Shown: positions 1 through 7,439, counted from the stretch's first letter. The stretch is DNA of 19,039 nt from JBCCEV01 sp039030125 (GCA_039030125.1 JBCCEV010000081.1:1-19039); one strand, 5' to 3'. Program-made: numbers and translations. The notes: generated from the letters alone by a model not told the origin.

Positions 1-144
1 GGCGACCTCTCTCTCCATTCTGTGTGATTCCATTCCGTGAGAGGCCTTGGCGACCTCGCTCTCCATTCTGTTCGATTCCATGCCGTGAGAGGCCTTGGCG
101 ACCTCGCTCTCCATGCTGTGTGATTCCATGCCGTGAGAGGCTTT
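1..144. repeat. 48-bp tandem repeat, three units, coding for 16-residue repeats
   Basis: Units at 1-48, 49-96 and 97-144 share the core GGCGACCTCGCTCTCCAT and end in GTGAGAGGCCTT. Neighbouring units differ at about four positions. The period is exactly 16 codons, so the reading frame of the minus-strand FimV-like gene is kept. The peptide unit is VAKASHGMESHRMESE with small variations. A degenerate VAK stub precedes the first complete unit at the right edge of the array. The array probably continues left of the window. The near identity suggests recent expansion or homogenisation. Confidence 0.92.
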
Positions 145-651
145 CGCAACGCTATCGTCGCCAACATCGTGTGGCCCGGTAGGGACTTTCCTATTTAGCC
201 CCGGATTTGCAGGGGGCCGTGGTTGCCTGACGTTGCCTGGCCCGCGCGGAACTTTAACGATCTTCGAGTCTGGATCAAAAAGTGTCGTGAACGTTCGGCT
301 GAATTTCTGATCGAGCGTCTCCACATCGACGATTAGTTCAAGATAGGGTTCGCGAACGGGTTTCACTCCAGCGATTTTGAGGTGTGGTCGTTTGGGGTCG
401 TTAACGATCGAAACTGCGAGACCGTTTACATCGTCGGTGTAGGGTTGGTTACCCACACGATAGGCAATTTCAGAGGGCAGCGTTGCCTGCATCGTTTTAA
501 TTTGCGCGGGCCCGGCATCGAGGATCGGAATCGAGGCGCGAAACGGTTCACGATGAGTCGATGATGTTTGGATCTCTCCAAGCACTAGTGCGTGTGAATT
601 TAGTGCGCTAAAGAGCGCCATTGTCAAAATCGTTGATGGGGTTCGCAACAT
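1..651 (-). CDS. FimV-like protein, N-terminal part (gene continues past the left edge)
   Basis: An open frame of 217 codons reads from ATG at 651 to the window edge without a stop. An AGGA ribosome-binding site lies just upstream. Residues 1-21 look like a signal peptide (cleavage after SHA). Residues 22-130 match the FimV N-terminal domain: LVLGEIQ at the mature start, then PVREPYLELIVDV and a TLFDPDSK segment, like the family pattern PxREPFLxFLVEV...LLDPP. FimV proteins are large inner-membrane and periplasmic polarity or type IV pilus factors of gammaproteobacteria. After a Pro-rich linker, residues 170-217 form three 16-residue repeats rich in His, Met, Glu and Ser, which are not part of canonical FimV. 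The gene starts 28 bp after the kinase gene, so the two are probably cotranscribed. The C-terminal half is not visible, so LysM, TPR or FimV C-terminal domains cannot be checked. The N-terminal domain call is firm; the function is not. Confidence 0.8.
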   Translation of the reverse strand, partial: MLRTPSTILTMALFSALNSHALVLGEIQTSSTHREPFRASIPILDAGPAQIKTMQATLPSEIAYRVGNQPYTDDVNGLAVSIVNDPKRPHLKIAGVKPVREPYLELIVDVETLDQKFSRTFTTLFDPDSKIVKVPRGPGNVRQPRPPANPGLNRKVPTGPHDVGDDSVAKASHGMESHSMESEVAKASHGMESNRMESEVAKASHGMESHRMEREVA

Positions 652-679
652 AATGTCCTACCGTTCGCTGGATAAATGG

Positions 680-2818
680 CTAGAGTTGACCAATCAATTC
701 GTTTTGTCTGGAAATCGCTAGTGTCGATTTGTCTGGTGCCTCGATCAGCCGCCCGATCCGAAAGCCGACGTTGTAGTAACGGAAGTTTCGGGGATCGGTG
801 CCGCGTTTGGCGGCTCTGACTAAGGAGGGGAAATTGCCCCAAGACCCACCGCGATAGACGCGGTTTTCGCAGTGGCCTGAGAGTCGCGGATCACCGTTAA
901 CCGGTACGCCGCTATAGGTCTGATTCCAACAATCGGCGGTCCACTCCCAAACGTTGCCTAGCATGTCGACGAGTCCGTAATCATTCTCGCCAAATGAACC
1001 AACGGGGGCGGAGTAAGTGAACCCGTCTTCGCAAACAAAAATATTGTTCGGCGAGCTGTCTAAATCGTGATCGGAGGCCCGCGTTACGTCCGAAACGTTG
1101 GCATAGCGGCAGGCGGCCTCTCCCTTTGCTTCCCAAAAACGCGCGGTGGCGTTACCCGAGCGAGCCGCATACTCCCATTGCGTCTCCGAGGGCAGGTAGT
1201 AGAAGGCGCCCGTACGCTCGCTCAGCCAGTTAACGTAGGCGACAGCGTCATCCCAGCTTACACAAACGACGGGGTGCGCTTCGTTCTGCGAATATCCGGG
1301 ATTTTTCCAATTCAGATTGGCGCGCCATTGCCATCCGTTGTCATGCACTCTGCAGCCGCGCTGCGGCGCGCGCTCCGCATCGGTGACATAGGCGGTGTCT
1401 TCGACAAAGCGCCTGAACTGCGCAACCGTGACTTCCGTTTTGCTGATGGCAAAAGGTTCTAGTAAATGAATCCGGCGCTGCGGGCCCTCGTTGTCAGTGC
1501 GGCCGTGCTCATTGGGTTGACTGCCCACCATGAAGCTTCCCGGCGGCACGACGATCATTTCCGGAGACGAAGTACCATCGCTCATCGGGTCGAACATGCT
1601 TGCGCCAAGTGCCGATGGAGAGATGTCGTCCTCCTCTGGTAGCGCTAACACGGCATCTATGGGGCTCGCGGCGACGTTGCTTTGCGCCGTCACGGCTGGT
1701 CTTTCATCTTCTTGCGGGCGCGTGAGCAGAGACACCCCGGCGACAATTAATGCAGCACAAACAGCGGCGGCAACGGCGGAGGGCATCCTCAAACCCACCT
1801 GGCGGGTCAGCGCAGCCTCCTCGCCGGTGCGAACATCTTCGAAAGCAAGCTCTTGCGTGTCGCCAAGACGATGATTGAGCTGCAGTTGCACGCGCCTCGC
1901 GGTGGTCGCGGTGAGCGTAGTTTCGCGCTCGCCAAGGAGCTCCTTGCGCCAGGTGTCGATATTCTCAGGCCGATGTTGCTCGTCGAAAGCGAGAGCGTGA
2001 TCAATGGCGACCAGCATCGCGTCGCTGTAACGATCCTGGCCCACCTGGCTCGCTGGCACTAATGGATCTTCATTACCTTTCAGCAACGCACTGCTGCGGG
2101 TCACAGCGTCAATCGGATTAAGTCCGCTGATGGCGCGATATAAAGTCGCCCCGAGGCTATAAATGTCGGTCCAAGGCCCTTGGGCCTCGGCCGCACCGGT
2201 GTATTGCTCGTGCGGTGTATAGCCCGGCGACACGAGGGCGGTGAGTTGCTCTCCCGATTTTCTGATCTTGTGCGCTGAACCAAAATCGATCAGCACTGGT
2301 GTGCCGTCTTTTCTGATCATGATGTTGCCAGGTTTGATGTCGCGGTGAACGAACCCGGCGTCGTGGATCAATTCCAGCCCGTCAAGAATTGGAAGTATTA
2401 GGCTGAGCAATTCATCCTCTTCCATGGTGCGCTTTGGGGCAAGGAGCGTTTTTAGATCCTTGCCCTCCTCATAAGCCATGGACATGTACGCTGTTTGATT
2501 TTGCTCAAATACGTTGAGGACTCTGACGATATTCGGGTGCTCAAATTTGGCCACTGTTCGAGCTTCGCGAATGAAGCGCATTAGCCCATTTTCGAATTCC
2601 TCAACCGCGCCGGGATCCGCGATGACGGTTTGATCTGAGTCGCGCGTCGCCATGTCGCTTGGCAGGTACTCTTTTATCGCGACTTTCTTATCGAGGTTTA
2701 AATCATGTGCGAGATAAGTGATTCCAAATCCGCCCTTGCCCAATACACCTTCGATTTCGCACCAAAGTAATTTGTATCCCGGGGTTAATGCATCCCGCGG
2801 TTGCTGACCGGTCGACAT
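680..2818 (-). CDS. Membrane Ser/Thr protein kinase with extracytoplasmic FGE-sulfatase-like domain
   Basis: A 712-residue fusion read from ATG at 2818, chosen because GGGAG sits 6 nt upstream; an in-frame TTG at 2845 has less support. In ATG numbering, residues about 21-295 are a Hanks-type kinase: glycine loop GKGGFG, Lys49 in VAIKEY, HRDIKPGN at 158-165 and DFG at 178-180. One hydrophobic segment (about 346-365) follows, then a Pro/Ser/Asp-rich linker. Residues about 418-690 are an FGE-sulfatase (SUMF1-like) domain, with MLGNVWEWTADCW, VYRGGSW and NVGFRIGR. The domain lacks the catalytic cysteine pair of true formylglycine-generating enzymes after RGGSW, so it is probably a binding or scaffold domain. 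It contains several other cysteines that could form disulfides outside the cytoplasm. The expected topology is kinase inside and FGE domain outside. The stop lies 28 bp before the FimV-like gene. The kinase call is certain; substrate and ligand are unknown. Confidence 0.93.
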   Translation of the reverse strand: MSTGQQPRDALTPGYKLLWCEIEGVLGKGGFGITYLAHDLNLDKKVAIKEYLPSDMATRDSDQTVIADPGAVEEFENGLMRFIREARTVAKFEHPNIVRVLNVFEQNQTAYMSMAYEEGKDLKTLLAPKRTMEEDELLSLILPILDGLELIHDAGFVHRDIKPGNIMIRKDGTPVLIDFGSAHKIRKSGEQLTALVSPGYTPHEQYTGAAEAQGPWTDIYSLGATLYRAISGLNPIDAVTRSSALLKGNEDPLVPASQVGQDRYSDAMLVAIDHALAFDEQHRPENIDTWRKELLGERETTLTATTARRVQLQLNHRLGDTQELAFEDVRTGEEAALTRQVGLRMPSAVAAAVCAALIVAGVSLLTRPQEDERPAVTAQSNVAASPIDAVLALPEEDDISPSALGASMFDPMSDGTSSPEMIVVPPGSFMVGSQPNEHGRTDNEGPQRRIHLLEPFAISKTEVTVAQFRRFVEDTAYVTDAERAPQRGCRVHDNGWQWRANLNWKNPGYSQNEAHPVVCVSWDDAVAYVNWLSERTGAFYYLPSETQWEYAARSGNATARFWEAKGEAACRYANVSDVTRASDHDLDSSPNNIFVCEDGFTYSAPVGSFGENDYGLVDMLGNVWEWTADCWNQTYSGVPVNGDPRLSGHCENRVYRGGSWGNFPSLVRAAKRGTDPRNFRYYNVGFRIGRLIEAPDKSTLAISRQNELIGQL

Positions 2819-2882
2819 GAAGGCTCCCAGTGATTGTTGCTTCAACTAGCACCGGTGGACCGCCGTTAAACCGCTCGGTTCC

Positions 2883-2904
2883 AAAATAAATCGACATTTA
2901 TTTT
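2883..2904. promoter_or_regulatory. AT-rich inverted repeat between kinase and msrA genes
   Basis: AAAATAAAT and ATTTATTTT form a perfect 9-bp inverted repeat with a 4-nt CGAC centre. It lies in the 233-nt divergent intergenic region, about 65 bp upstream of the kinase ATG. It could be an operator or a promoter element for one or both genes. No regulator is identified. Confidence 0.4.
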
Positions 2905-3051
2905 TATGTAACAAAAGACTATCTACGCGTCTCAGATCGCTAACCATCAGTCGCTGCAGGTCGGGCTTTTCATCCTGCTTCACCGATCGTCGAAACTAAT
3001 TTTCAGATGTTTGGTCGGACGTCGAACAACTGCACTTGATGGCTTTCGAAT

Positions 3052-3675
3052 ATGCGCCAGATCTATTTTTTAATGCTTGGGATTTTGTTCGCGGGAGGCA
3101 TTGCTAAAGCCGGCGCCGATCCCGGTGCGCGTGCTCGTGTTGAGTTGGCCACCTTTGCCGGAGGTTGTTTCTGGTGTATGGAGCCACCGTTCGACAAGCT
3201 GGACGGCGTGGTTGCCACCACCGCGGGCTTCATGGGCGGTCACTTGGTCGATCCCACCTACAAACAAGTCTCCGCGGGTAATAGTGGTCACATCGAGGTT
3301 GTGCAAGTTGCGTACGACCCTCGAGTTGTGACGTACGAGACTTTATTGCGGGTGTACTGGCGCAACATCGACCCAACAAACCCCGACGGCCAATTCTGCG
3401 ACGTGGGTGGCCAGTATCGCAGCGCAATCTTCTTCCACAATGAGGAACAGAGAAGCGCCGCGCAAAAATCAATCCGTGCCTTGGCGGAGCACAGACCTTT
3501 TGCAGAGCCGATAGCTACTGAGTTACTTGACGCCGCTGTCTTCTACCCAGCCGAGGCTTACCACCAAGACTACTATCAGAAGAATCCTTTGCGGTATCGG
3601 TTCTACCGCTACCGGTGCGGACGCGACGCGCGGCTCACGGAGGTGTGGGGCGAGAAGTCAAACCCGCCGCTATAA
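3052..3675 (+). CDS. msrA: Exported peptide-methionine (S)-S-oxide reductase MsrA
   Basis: A 207-residue protein that reduces methionine-S-sulfoxide in oxidised proteins. The active-site motif GGCFWCMEPPFD places the nucleophilic Cys at residue 39. Other family blocks are YKQVSAGNSGHIEVV, NPDGQFCDVGGQYRS and FYPAEAYHQDYY. A Cys near the C-terminus (YRYRC) is the likely resolving residue. Residues 1-20 (a hydrophobic core ending in AKA) look like a signal peptide, so the enzyme probably acts in the periplasm, unlike cytoplasmic MsrA of E. coli. No clear ribosome-binding site precedes ATG 3052; ATG 3073 would shorten the leader. No msrB is nearby. It is divergent from the kinase gene and convergent with the MlaC-type gene, 11 bp apart. 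Sure of the family, fairly sure of export. Confidence 0.93.
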   Translation: MRQIYFLMLGILFAGGIAKAGADPGARARVELATFAGGCFWCMEPPFDKLDGVVATTAGFMGGHLVDPTYKQVSAGNSGHIEVVQVAYDPRVVTYETLLRVYWRNIDPTNPDGQFCDVGGQYRSAIFFHNEEQRSAAQKSIRALAEHRPFAEPIATELLDAAVFYPAEAYHQDYYQKNPLRYRFYRYRCGRDARLTEVWGEKSNPPL

Positions 3676-3682
3676 GCGGCGG
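3664..3682. terminator. Short GC hairpin between convergent msrA and MlaC-type genes
   Basis: CCGCCGCT and AGCGGCGG form an 8-bp perfect stem with an ATA loop. It overlaps the msrA stop codon (3673-3675) and ends 4 nt before the stop of the opposing gene. There is no T-tract on either side, so intrinsic termination is uncertain. Its place between two converging genes suggests a bidirectional transcription barrier. Confidence 0.45.
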
Positions 3683-3686
3683 ACGC

Positions 3687-4280
3687 TTAAGGGCTTGAGT
3701 GATCGGCCAAATAGGCGGCCAGCGCCTCATGACTGTTTAGAACCAGTGGCCGCAGCTCAGCGCGAATGGTTTTTGCAAAACTGATCCCATCAAATTTGAC
3801 GTCGATCAACTTCCACGCACCCGCTTCCGAGACTAGATGAAACTCGACGGCCTTATCCGGTTCGTTTGGGATCTTAGCCAGGGCCGAGACGATGGCTTTG
3901 CGCCCCGAGACCCGGCTGTCCTTGTTGATTAGGACTTCGGCGCGCACAGCGTTGGTAAGTAAGGTGCCGTAGCTTCGTCCGACGTGGTGAATGACGACTT
4001 CGCTCAGCATCTCCCGCTCGTTTTGCGGCAGACCGTCCCAACGATCGCCAGCGATCCATCGCGTCAATGTTGCATAGGCGAGATGCTGAGTGACTTCTTC
4101 TTGAAAAACTTGGCGGATTTCAGCTTTGCTCGACCCGCCCAAAATCCGTTCCTTTACCTTGGAAATCATTTCAGCGACCAAATTACTGGGATTTAAAGTC
4201 GCCGGTGGTTCCTGATTAGCCATTGCCTGAAAAGATAGGGAAACCAGAATCAACAACGCTTTTATGCTGATGTTCTTCAT
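3687..4280 (-). CDS. MlaC/Ttg2D-family periplasmic phospholipid-binding protein
   Basis: A 197-residue protein with a signal peptide (residues 1-21, ending in AMA). The rest fits the MlaC (toluene tolerance Ttg2D) family: a helical first half, then ERExLSEVVIHHVGRSYGTLL-like sequence, a beta segment with VEFHLVSEAGAWKLIDVKFD, and the GISFAKTIRAELRPLV ending. MlaC carries phospholipids between the outer-membrane MlaA complex and the inner-membrane MlaFEDB transporter. No mla genes surround it, so it is an orphan copy that may serve another MCE-type transporter. No good ribosome-binding site is visible before ATG 4280. The family assignment is by motif pattern and fairly sure; the partner is unknown. 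Confidence 0.8.
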   Translation of the reverse strand: MKNISIKALLILVSLSFQAMANQEPPATLNPSNLVAEMISKVKERILGGSSKAEIRQVFQEEVTQHLAYATLTRWIAGDRWDGLPQNEREMLSEVVIHHVGRSYGTLLTNAVRAEVLINKDSRVSGRKAIVSALAKIPNEPDKAVEFHLVSEAGAWKLIDVKFDGISFAKTIRAELRPLVLNSHEALAAYLADHSSP

Positions 4281-4321
4281 TATTTTGCTACTGCCAAGGT
4301 TTTAAAAACTAAAAAGCTCAA

Positions 4322-4350
4322 CGCCAAATCACAAACGGAAGCATTTGGCG
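4322..4350. promoter_or_regulatory. Inverted repeat CGCCAAAT-N13-ATTTGGCG upstream of the MlaC-type gene
   Basis: Two perfect 8-bp arms are separated by 13 nt. The right arm is 63-70 bp upstream of the start codon at 4280 (minus strand). The size and spacing suit a dimeric repressor or activator site, but it could also be an RNA hairpin. No regulator is known. Confidence 0.35.
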
Positions 4351-4804
4351 CCCGATCTGAACTCAAAATCAGACTGCCAGACCTGGGTGGAGGTTCGGCG
4401 ACACGGTCAAAAATTAGATTTAATCGAAAGCGTGCAGTGCGACACACAATCAAAACCCGCCATTGAGGCCGAGGCAGCTCCCGATCCCCGGATCACAGCA
4501 TACGCGGTGGATTTAAGTGCGATACCTTACCGCAAAATGGCTAAGAATGTTTGACGAAAAACGACGCAAGGTGCTTAGAACGCTCATTTTTTACAATTGG
4601 GGTGGGGCAAGTCCGCGGCACAAAGAGAAGGTGAGGCAGTATCTACTCAATGTGATGAGTGCGGGGTGGTTTCGGCCAAGTTGCGAATCAGATTGGGCCT
4701 AACGGGCACGTTAGTCCTCAATGTCCACGCTGGGATTAGGGTTTCGGGGATCTGGGTATGTAGGTTTCTCGCGATCCTGCGGGCAGCGGGATGGTGCCTG
4801 GCAT

Positions 4805-4828
4805 AGGGCCCGCCCGGAAGCGGGCCCT
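4805..4828 (-). terminator. Strong GC hairpin downstream of the spondin-domain gene
   Basis: AGGGCCCGC and GCGGGCCCT form a perfect 9-bp stem around a 6-nt loop, 20 nt after the stop of the minus-strand spondin gene. There is no run of T after it on the minus strand, so it may stabilise the 3' end or terminate imperfectly. The position makes a terminator role likely. Confidence 0.55.
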
Positions 4829-4848
4829 CACCCGGTTGACTCGAAGGT

Positions 4849-5646
4849 TTAATTCGCCGCGCGTTTGCGCCCGACCAATCCCAGACCCGCGAGGGCCGAG
4901 AAAATCAGCGGGAGACTTGCTGGCACCGGTACCGGTGCTGGGATCGCCTCAATCGTGATTGTTGCCAAGGATGGATAGAGGTCGAAGTTGAACGGGGCAA
5001 CATCGACCCCACCGCCATTTAGGAAGCTCGCGAAATCGAGACCGCTTGCCGGTGTGATGACACCATTCTCGTTGGCCCCTTGGTTCGGTCCACCTTGACC
5101 GCCGGGGATCCCAAATAGTGGGTTGCCGGCCGAGGTTGCGAAATCGTTGACTTCGGTTCCAGCGTCGAACACCGAAGTCACCTCGAAACTCGCACTTGAG
5201 AATGTGCCATCGAGAATGCCGGCTAAAGAAATGGCTCGGGGAGCATCGTTACCGATGAAAAAATCAGAGGTCGGTAACACCATGGAGGCGAACGACAAAT
5301 AACTGTTTGAACCGTCGGTGTTGAGAGAAAATTCCGCGCTCGCCGACGCGCCCGGTGCTAACAGTCCTCCAATGACGCCATCTTGACCGTTACCGGCGAA
5401 CAGGGTGCCCAAGGGGCCAGGATTTCCGTCCTCGGCGATCGCTTCAATACCAGCGCTGGCAGCAGCCCCGACGTCGAAGCTGTTGAAAGTGCCGTTATGA
5501 AAACCGACCCAAAGCGGTGTCAGGTAAGTTCCTCCGGCAGTGGCATTGTTGGTGATGGTGACGCGGACGTCGGCGGCTTGAGAAGAAAAACTGAATAGCG
5601 AAACTGATAAAGCCACCAATAAGGTAGCTGTGGTCTTGCGGGTCAT
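4849..5646 (-). CDS. Secreted spondin-domain protein with VPLPA-CTERM-like sorting tail
   Basis: A 265-residue protein. A strong GGAGGGG ribosome-binding site precedes ATG 5646. Residues 1-24 are a signal peptide (ending in SQA). Residues about 25-230 match the bacterial spondin_N domain, with VRVTITNNATAGGTYLTPLW, VGFHNGTF and AGIEAIAEDGNPGPL. The C-terminus VPVPASLPLIFSALAGLGLV followed by GRKRAAN has the three parts of an exosortase-type sorting signal: the VPLPA-like motif, a hydrophobic helix and a basic tail. Such proteins are thought to be cleaved and delivered to the cell surface or matrix. It lies 103 bp downstream of the NrsF-type gene on the same strand, so the ECF sigma factor cluster may express it. 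Ligand unknown. No exosortase gene is in the window. Confidence 0.88.
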   Translation of the reverse strand: MTRKTTATLLVALSVSLFSFSSQAADVRVTITNNATAGGTYLTPLWVGFHNGTFNSFDVGAAASAGIEAIAEDGNPGPLGTLFAGNGQDGVIGGLLAPGASASAEFSLNTDGSNSYLSFASMVLPTSDFFIGNDAPRAISLAGILDGTFSSASFEVTSVFDAGTEVNDFATSAGNPLFGIPGGQGGPNQGANENGVITPASGLDFASFLNGGGVDVAPFNFDLYPSLATITIEAIPAPVPVPASLPLIFSALAGLGLVGRKRAAN

Positions 5647-5749
5647 TGTGCCCCTCCAAATAGTTGCAGATTTAAGAAAAGATTAAGAACAGCTAGTCGC
5701 GCCCCACAGGCGCTTAATCTGCAATACGCAGGGCAATGCGAAATCGATA

Positions 5750-6391
5750 CTATTTGGGTCGCAGAAAAACACTCCCGGCGGCAACACCGACCAGTCCCAC
5801 CGTTAAGCCAGGGAGTAAGTGGTGGGTGAGGATGTGTTGGGCCTGGTACATACAAGTAAATTGCATCACTAACGCAGGGATCGCTCCGGCGCCAAGACCT
5901 AGAAGAAATCCGCTCCAACGCCCGCGCAACGGATAGAGGCGCGAACAGATATAGAACGCGATCACTAACGGGGGCATGGCGACGAGTAGTGTCTCCAGCC
6001 AGCAGTGCTCGCGTTTACCGGCCATCGACGGAGCCAGCGCCGGGTCAAATAAGCCATAGACATAGAACCCTATCCACACGCTGAGCAACGTGAGCGGGAT
6101 CGTTACTTGCTTTATCAGGTTGTGCATGGCCGGAACGGCGAGCTGCAGGCCACTAAAAAAAAGTGTGCCAACGGCGGCCGCACCGATAATGCTTTCCAAC
6201 AGGAAACGTGGCGAACTTGAAACTTGCTGTTGAAGACCGGGACGAAGTTCGCCGAGGCTCAGCAACAAGGCTAAAGTCACCGCGGTCCCGATGATGAGGC
6301 TCAACATTGCCAAGCTTGCCGGGCGCGGCGCGCCGGTCACTGGCTTCAGATCCGCGGCGAGTTCGCTGATGAGTTCGTCACGCTTGTTCAT
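5750..6391 (-). CDS. NrsF-family (DUF1109) membrane anti-sigma factor
   Basis: A 213-residue integral membrane protein with about six hydrophobic helices (near residues 28-48, 64-84, 95-112, 135-153, 160-178 and 190-208). A short cytoplasmic N-terminus (MNKRDELISELAADLKPV) resembles the start of NrsF (negative regulator of sigma F) proteins. Its ATG overlaps the stop of the upstream ECF sigma gene by 4 bp (ATGA, 6388-6391), the usual arrangement for a sigma and anti-sigma pair. GAAGG lies before the start, inside the sigma gene. NrsF in Caulobacter holds SigF at the membrane until a stress signal arrives; the signal here is unknown. Cysteines in the helices and in the EHCW loop are possible sensor residues, which is inference. 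Confidence 0.85.
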   Translation of the reverse strand: MNKRDELISELAADLKPVTGAPRPASLAMLSLIIGTAVTLALLLSLGELRPGLQQQVSSSPRFLLESIIGAAAVGTLFFSGLQLAVPAMHNLIKQVTIPLTLLSVWIGFYVYGLFDPALAPSMAGKREHCWLETLLVAMPPLVIAFYICSRLYPLRGRWSGFLLGLGAGAIPALVMQFTCMYQAQHILTHHLLPGLTVGLVGVAAGSVFLRPK

Positions 6392-6957
6392 ATCGGTACA
6401 CCTTCTGCTTCAAGTACCTTGCCGATGGCGTTCAGACCGCGCCGGAGTCTGGCTTTGAGCGCGGTTTCCGAGATCCCCAACCAACTTGCAGCCTCGGCTG
6501 CCGTGTAACCCCCATATTGTGTGAGCGCTATAGCTTCTCGGTGATCAGGTGCCAGGGTTTCCAGGATCTTGACACCGTCTAAACGTCGGTGCAGCGTCGC
6601 TGGATCTTCAGTTTCCAGGGCGGCCATGTCGAGTGCCACGTTCGCTGCTTCGTTCTTGGCCTGACGCAGCACGTCGATGGTGCGGTGTCGCACCAGCGTG
6701 AAGAGCCAGGGCCTAAACGGTCGCTGTGGATCGTAGGTATGACGCGCTTTGTGCACCGCTAACAGAGATTCCTGCACGCAATCCTCGATGTTACGAATGG
6801 GACCGAAACGCACACGTATGTAGTTCTCAATGGCCTCGCCCAGCGCTTCGAGCAGGCGCCGATAGGCCGCTTCGTCGCCCTGATGGGCCAACGCCATCCA
6901 TTGGGCCCAGCGGCGCTCGTCGATCTCCCAAGCTTGAACTCGGTCCGTTTGCGTCAT
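6388..6957 (-). CDS. ECF RNA polymerase sigma factor, SigF-like
   Basis: A 189-residue sigma70-family factor. Region 2 covers residues about 25-103, with IEDCVQESLLAVHKARHTYD and the WLFTLVRHRTIDVLRQ segment that contacts the -10 DNA. Region 4 covers about 130-182, with a helix-turn-helix AAEAASWLGISETALKARLR. It has no large extra domain, so it is an ECF (group 4) factor. The 3' end overlaps the NrsF-type gene by 4 bp, which suggests the SigF/NrsF group. The likely target cluster is its own operon and perhaps the spondin gene. No strong ribosome-binding site is seen before ATG 6957. Subgroup assignment rests mainly on the anti-sigma neighbour. Confidence 0.9.
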   Translation of the reverse strand: MTQTDRVQAWEIDERRWAQWMALAHQGDEAAYRRLLEALGEAIENYIRVRFGPIRNIEDCVQESLLAVHKARHTYDPQRPFRPWLFTLVRHRTIDVLRQAKNEAANVALDMAALETEDPATLHRRLDGVKILETLAPDHREAIALTQYGGYTAAEAASWLGISETALKARLRRGLNAIGKVLEAEGVPI

Positions 6958-7439
6958 GATCCGTGTTTTCTAGGAACTCGTTAATCGTCGCGGCCTTTCA
7001 TCGCCGCTCACCTTCCAATACGGCGCATCGGTAGAAATCGATACTCATGCGGCCCTGGCCGCCAAAGATGGCGGTTTTCAATGGGTAAGAGTGTGGTGCC
7101 GCCGGGAAGTTGCAGCGCTAGGCCAGCGTTTGCGCCGCAGAGTCCTGGCGTTTGGGCAAGGGCTCGTGTTCAAAGCAGTTTATGAATACCAGGTGTTCGA
7201 CGCTCGCCGATCCTTATTGTCGCCAAACTTCGCCAACGGCGGCCCAGGGGCCGGCAGCCGCCCGATGCATCCACCCATCTCGGCCAGAACATCCCAGTAC
7301 CGGGCAAATCCAGCAGCACTTCGCAGCGCTAATTCTTTCAAAGCCTGGCGGCCCGCAGAGCAAACAGCCTGATACAAGTTCAGCGCATGCTAGTATCAAT
7401 TGAGCAAACGCTGGCTAGTCAGGAATTTGGGGAGAACGC
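6958..7439. other. Intergenic region between sigma factor and monooxygenase genes
   Basis: About 480 nt lie between divergent genes. Short frames exist on both strands (for example plus 7091-7372 and minus 7180-7377). None has a ribosome-binding site, a known domain or a convincing start, and the overlapping frames look like GC-rich shadows; a decayed gene cannot be excluded. Two small stem-loops sit side by side: GCGGCC-CT-GGCCGC (7049-7062) and CCGCC-N6-GGCGG (7059-7074), the second followed by TTTT. Promoters for both neighbours should lie here, but I cannot place them. Confidence 0.5.

Larger units (their letters stand above)
4281..4848. other. Long intergenic region without a convincing gene
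   Basis: About 570 nt separate the MlaC-type gene from the spondin gene; both lie on the minus strand. It contains only short frames with poor starts (for example TTG at 4345 and ATG at 4517), none with a ribosome-binding site or a recognisable domain. It holds an 8-bp inverted repeat (CGCCAAAT at 4322-4329 and ATTTGGCG at 4343-4350) about 50 bp upstream of the MlaC-type start, and a strong GC hairpin near 4805-4828. The rest shows nothing I can assign. Confidence 0.55.

Noticed and set aside
1..144. CRISPR-like array at the left edge
   Set aside because: The units are contiguous 48-mers without unique spacers, and they translate in frame as part of the FimV-like protein.
4345..4702. Short plus-strand frames starting with TTG 4345 and ATG 4517
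   Set aside because: No ribosome-binding site, no recognisable domain, unnatural composition, and they overlap each other.
7091..7403. Several short frames on both strands before the monooxygenase gene
   Set aside because: Mutually overlapping frames with no ribosome-binding site or known motif; a remnant gene cannot be excluded but is not supported.
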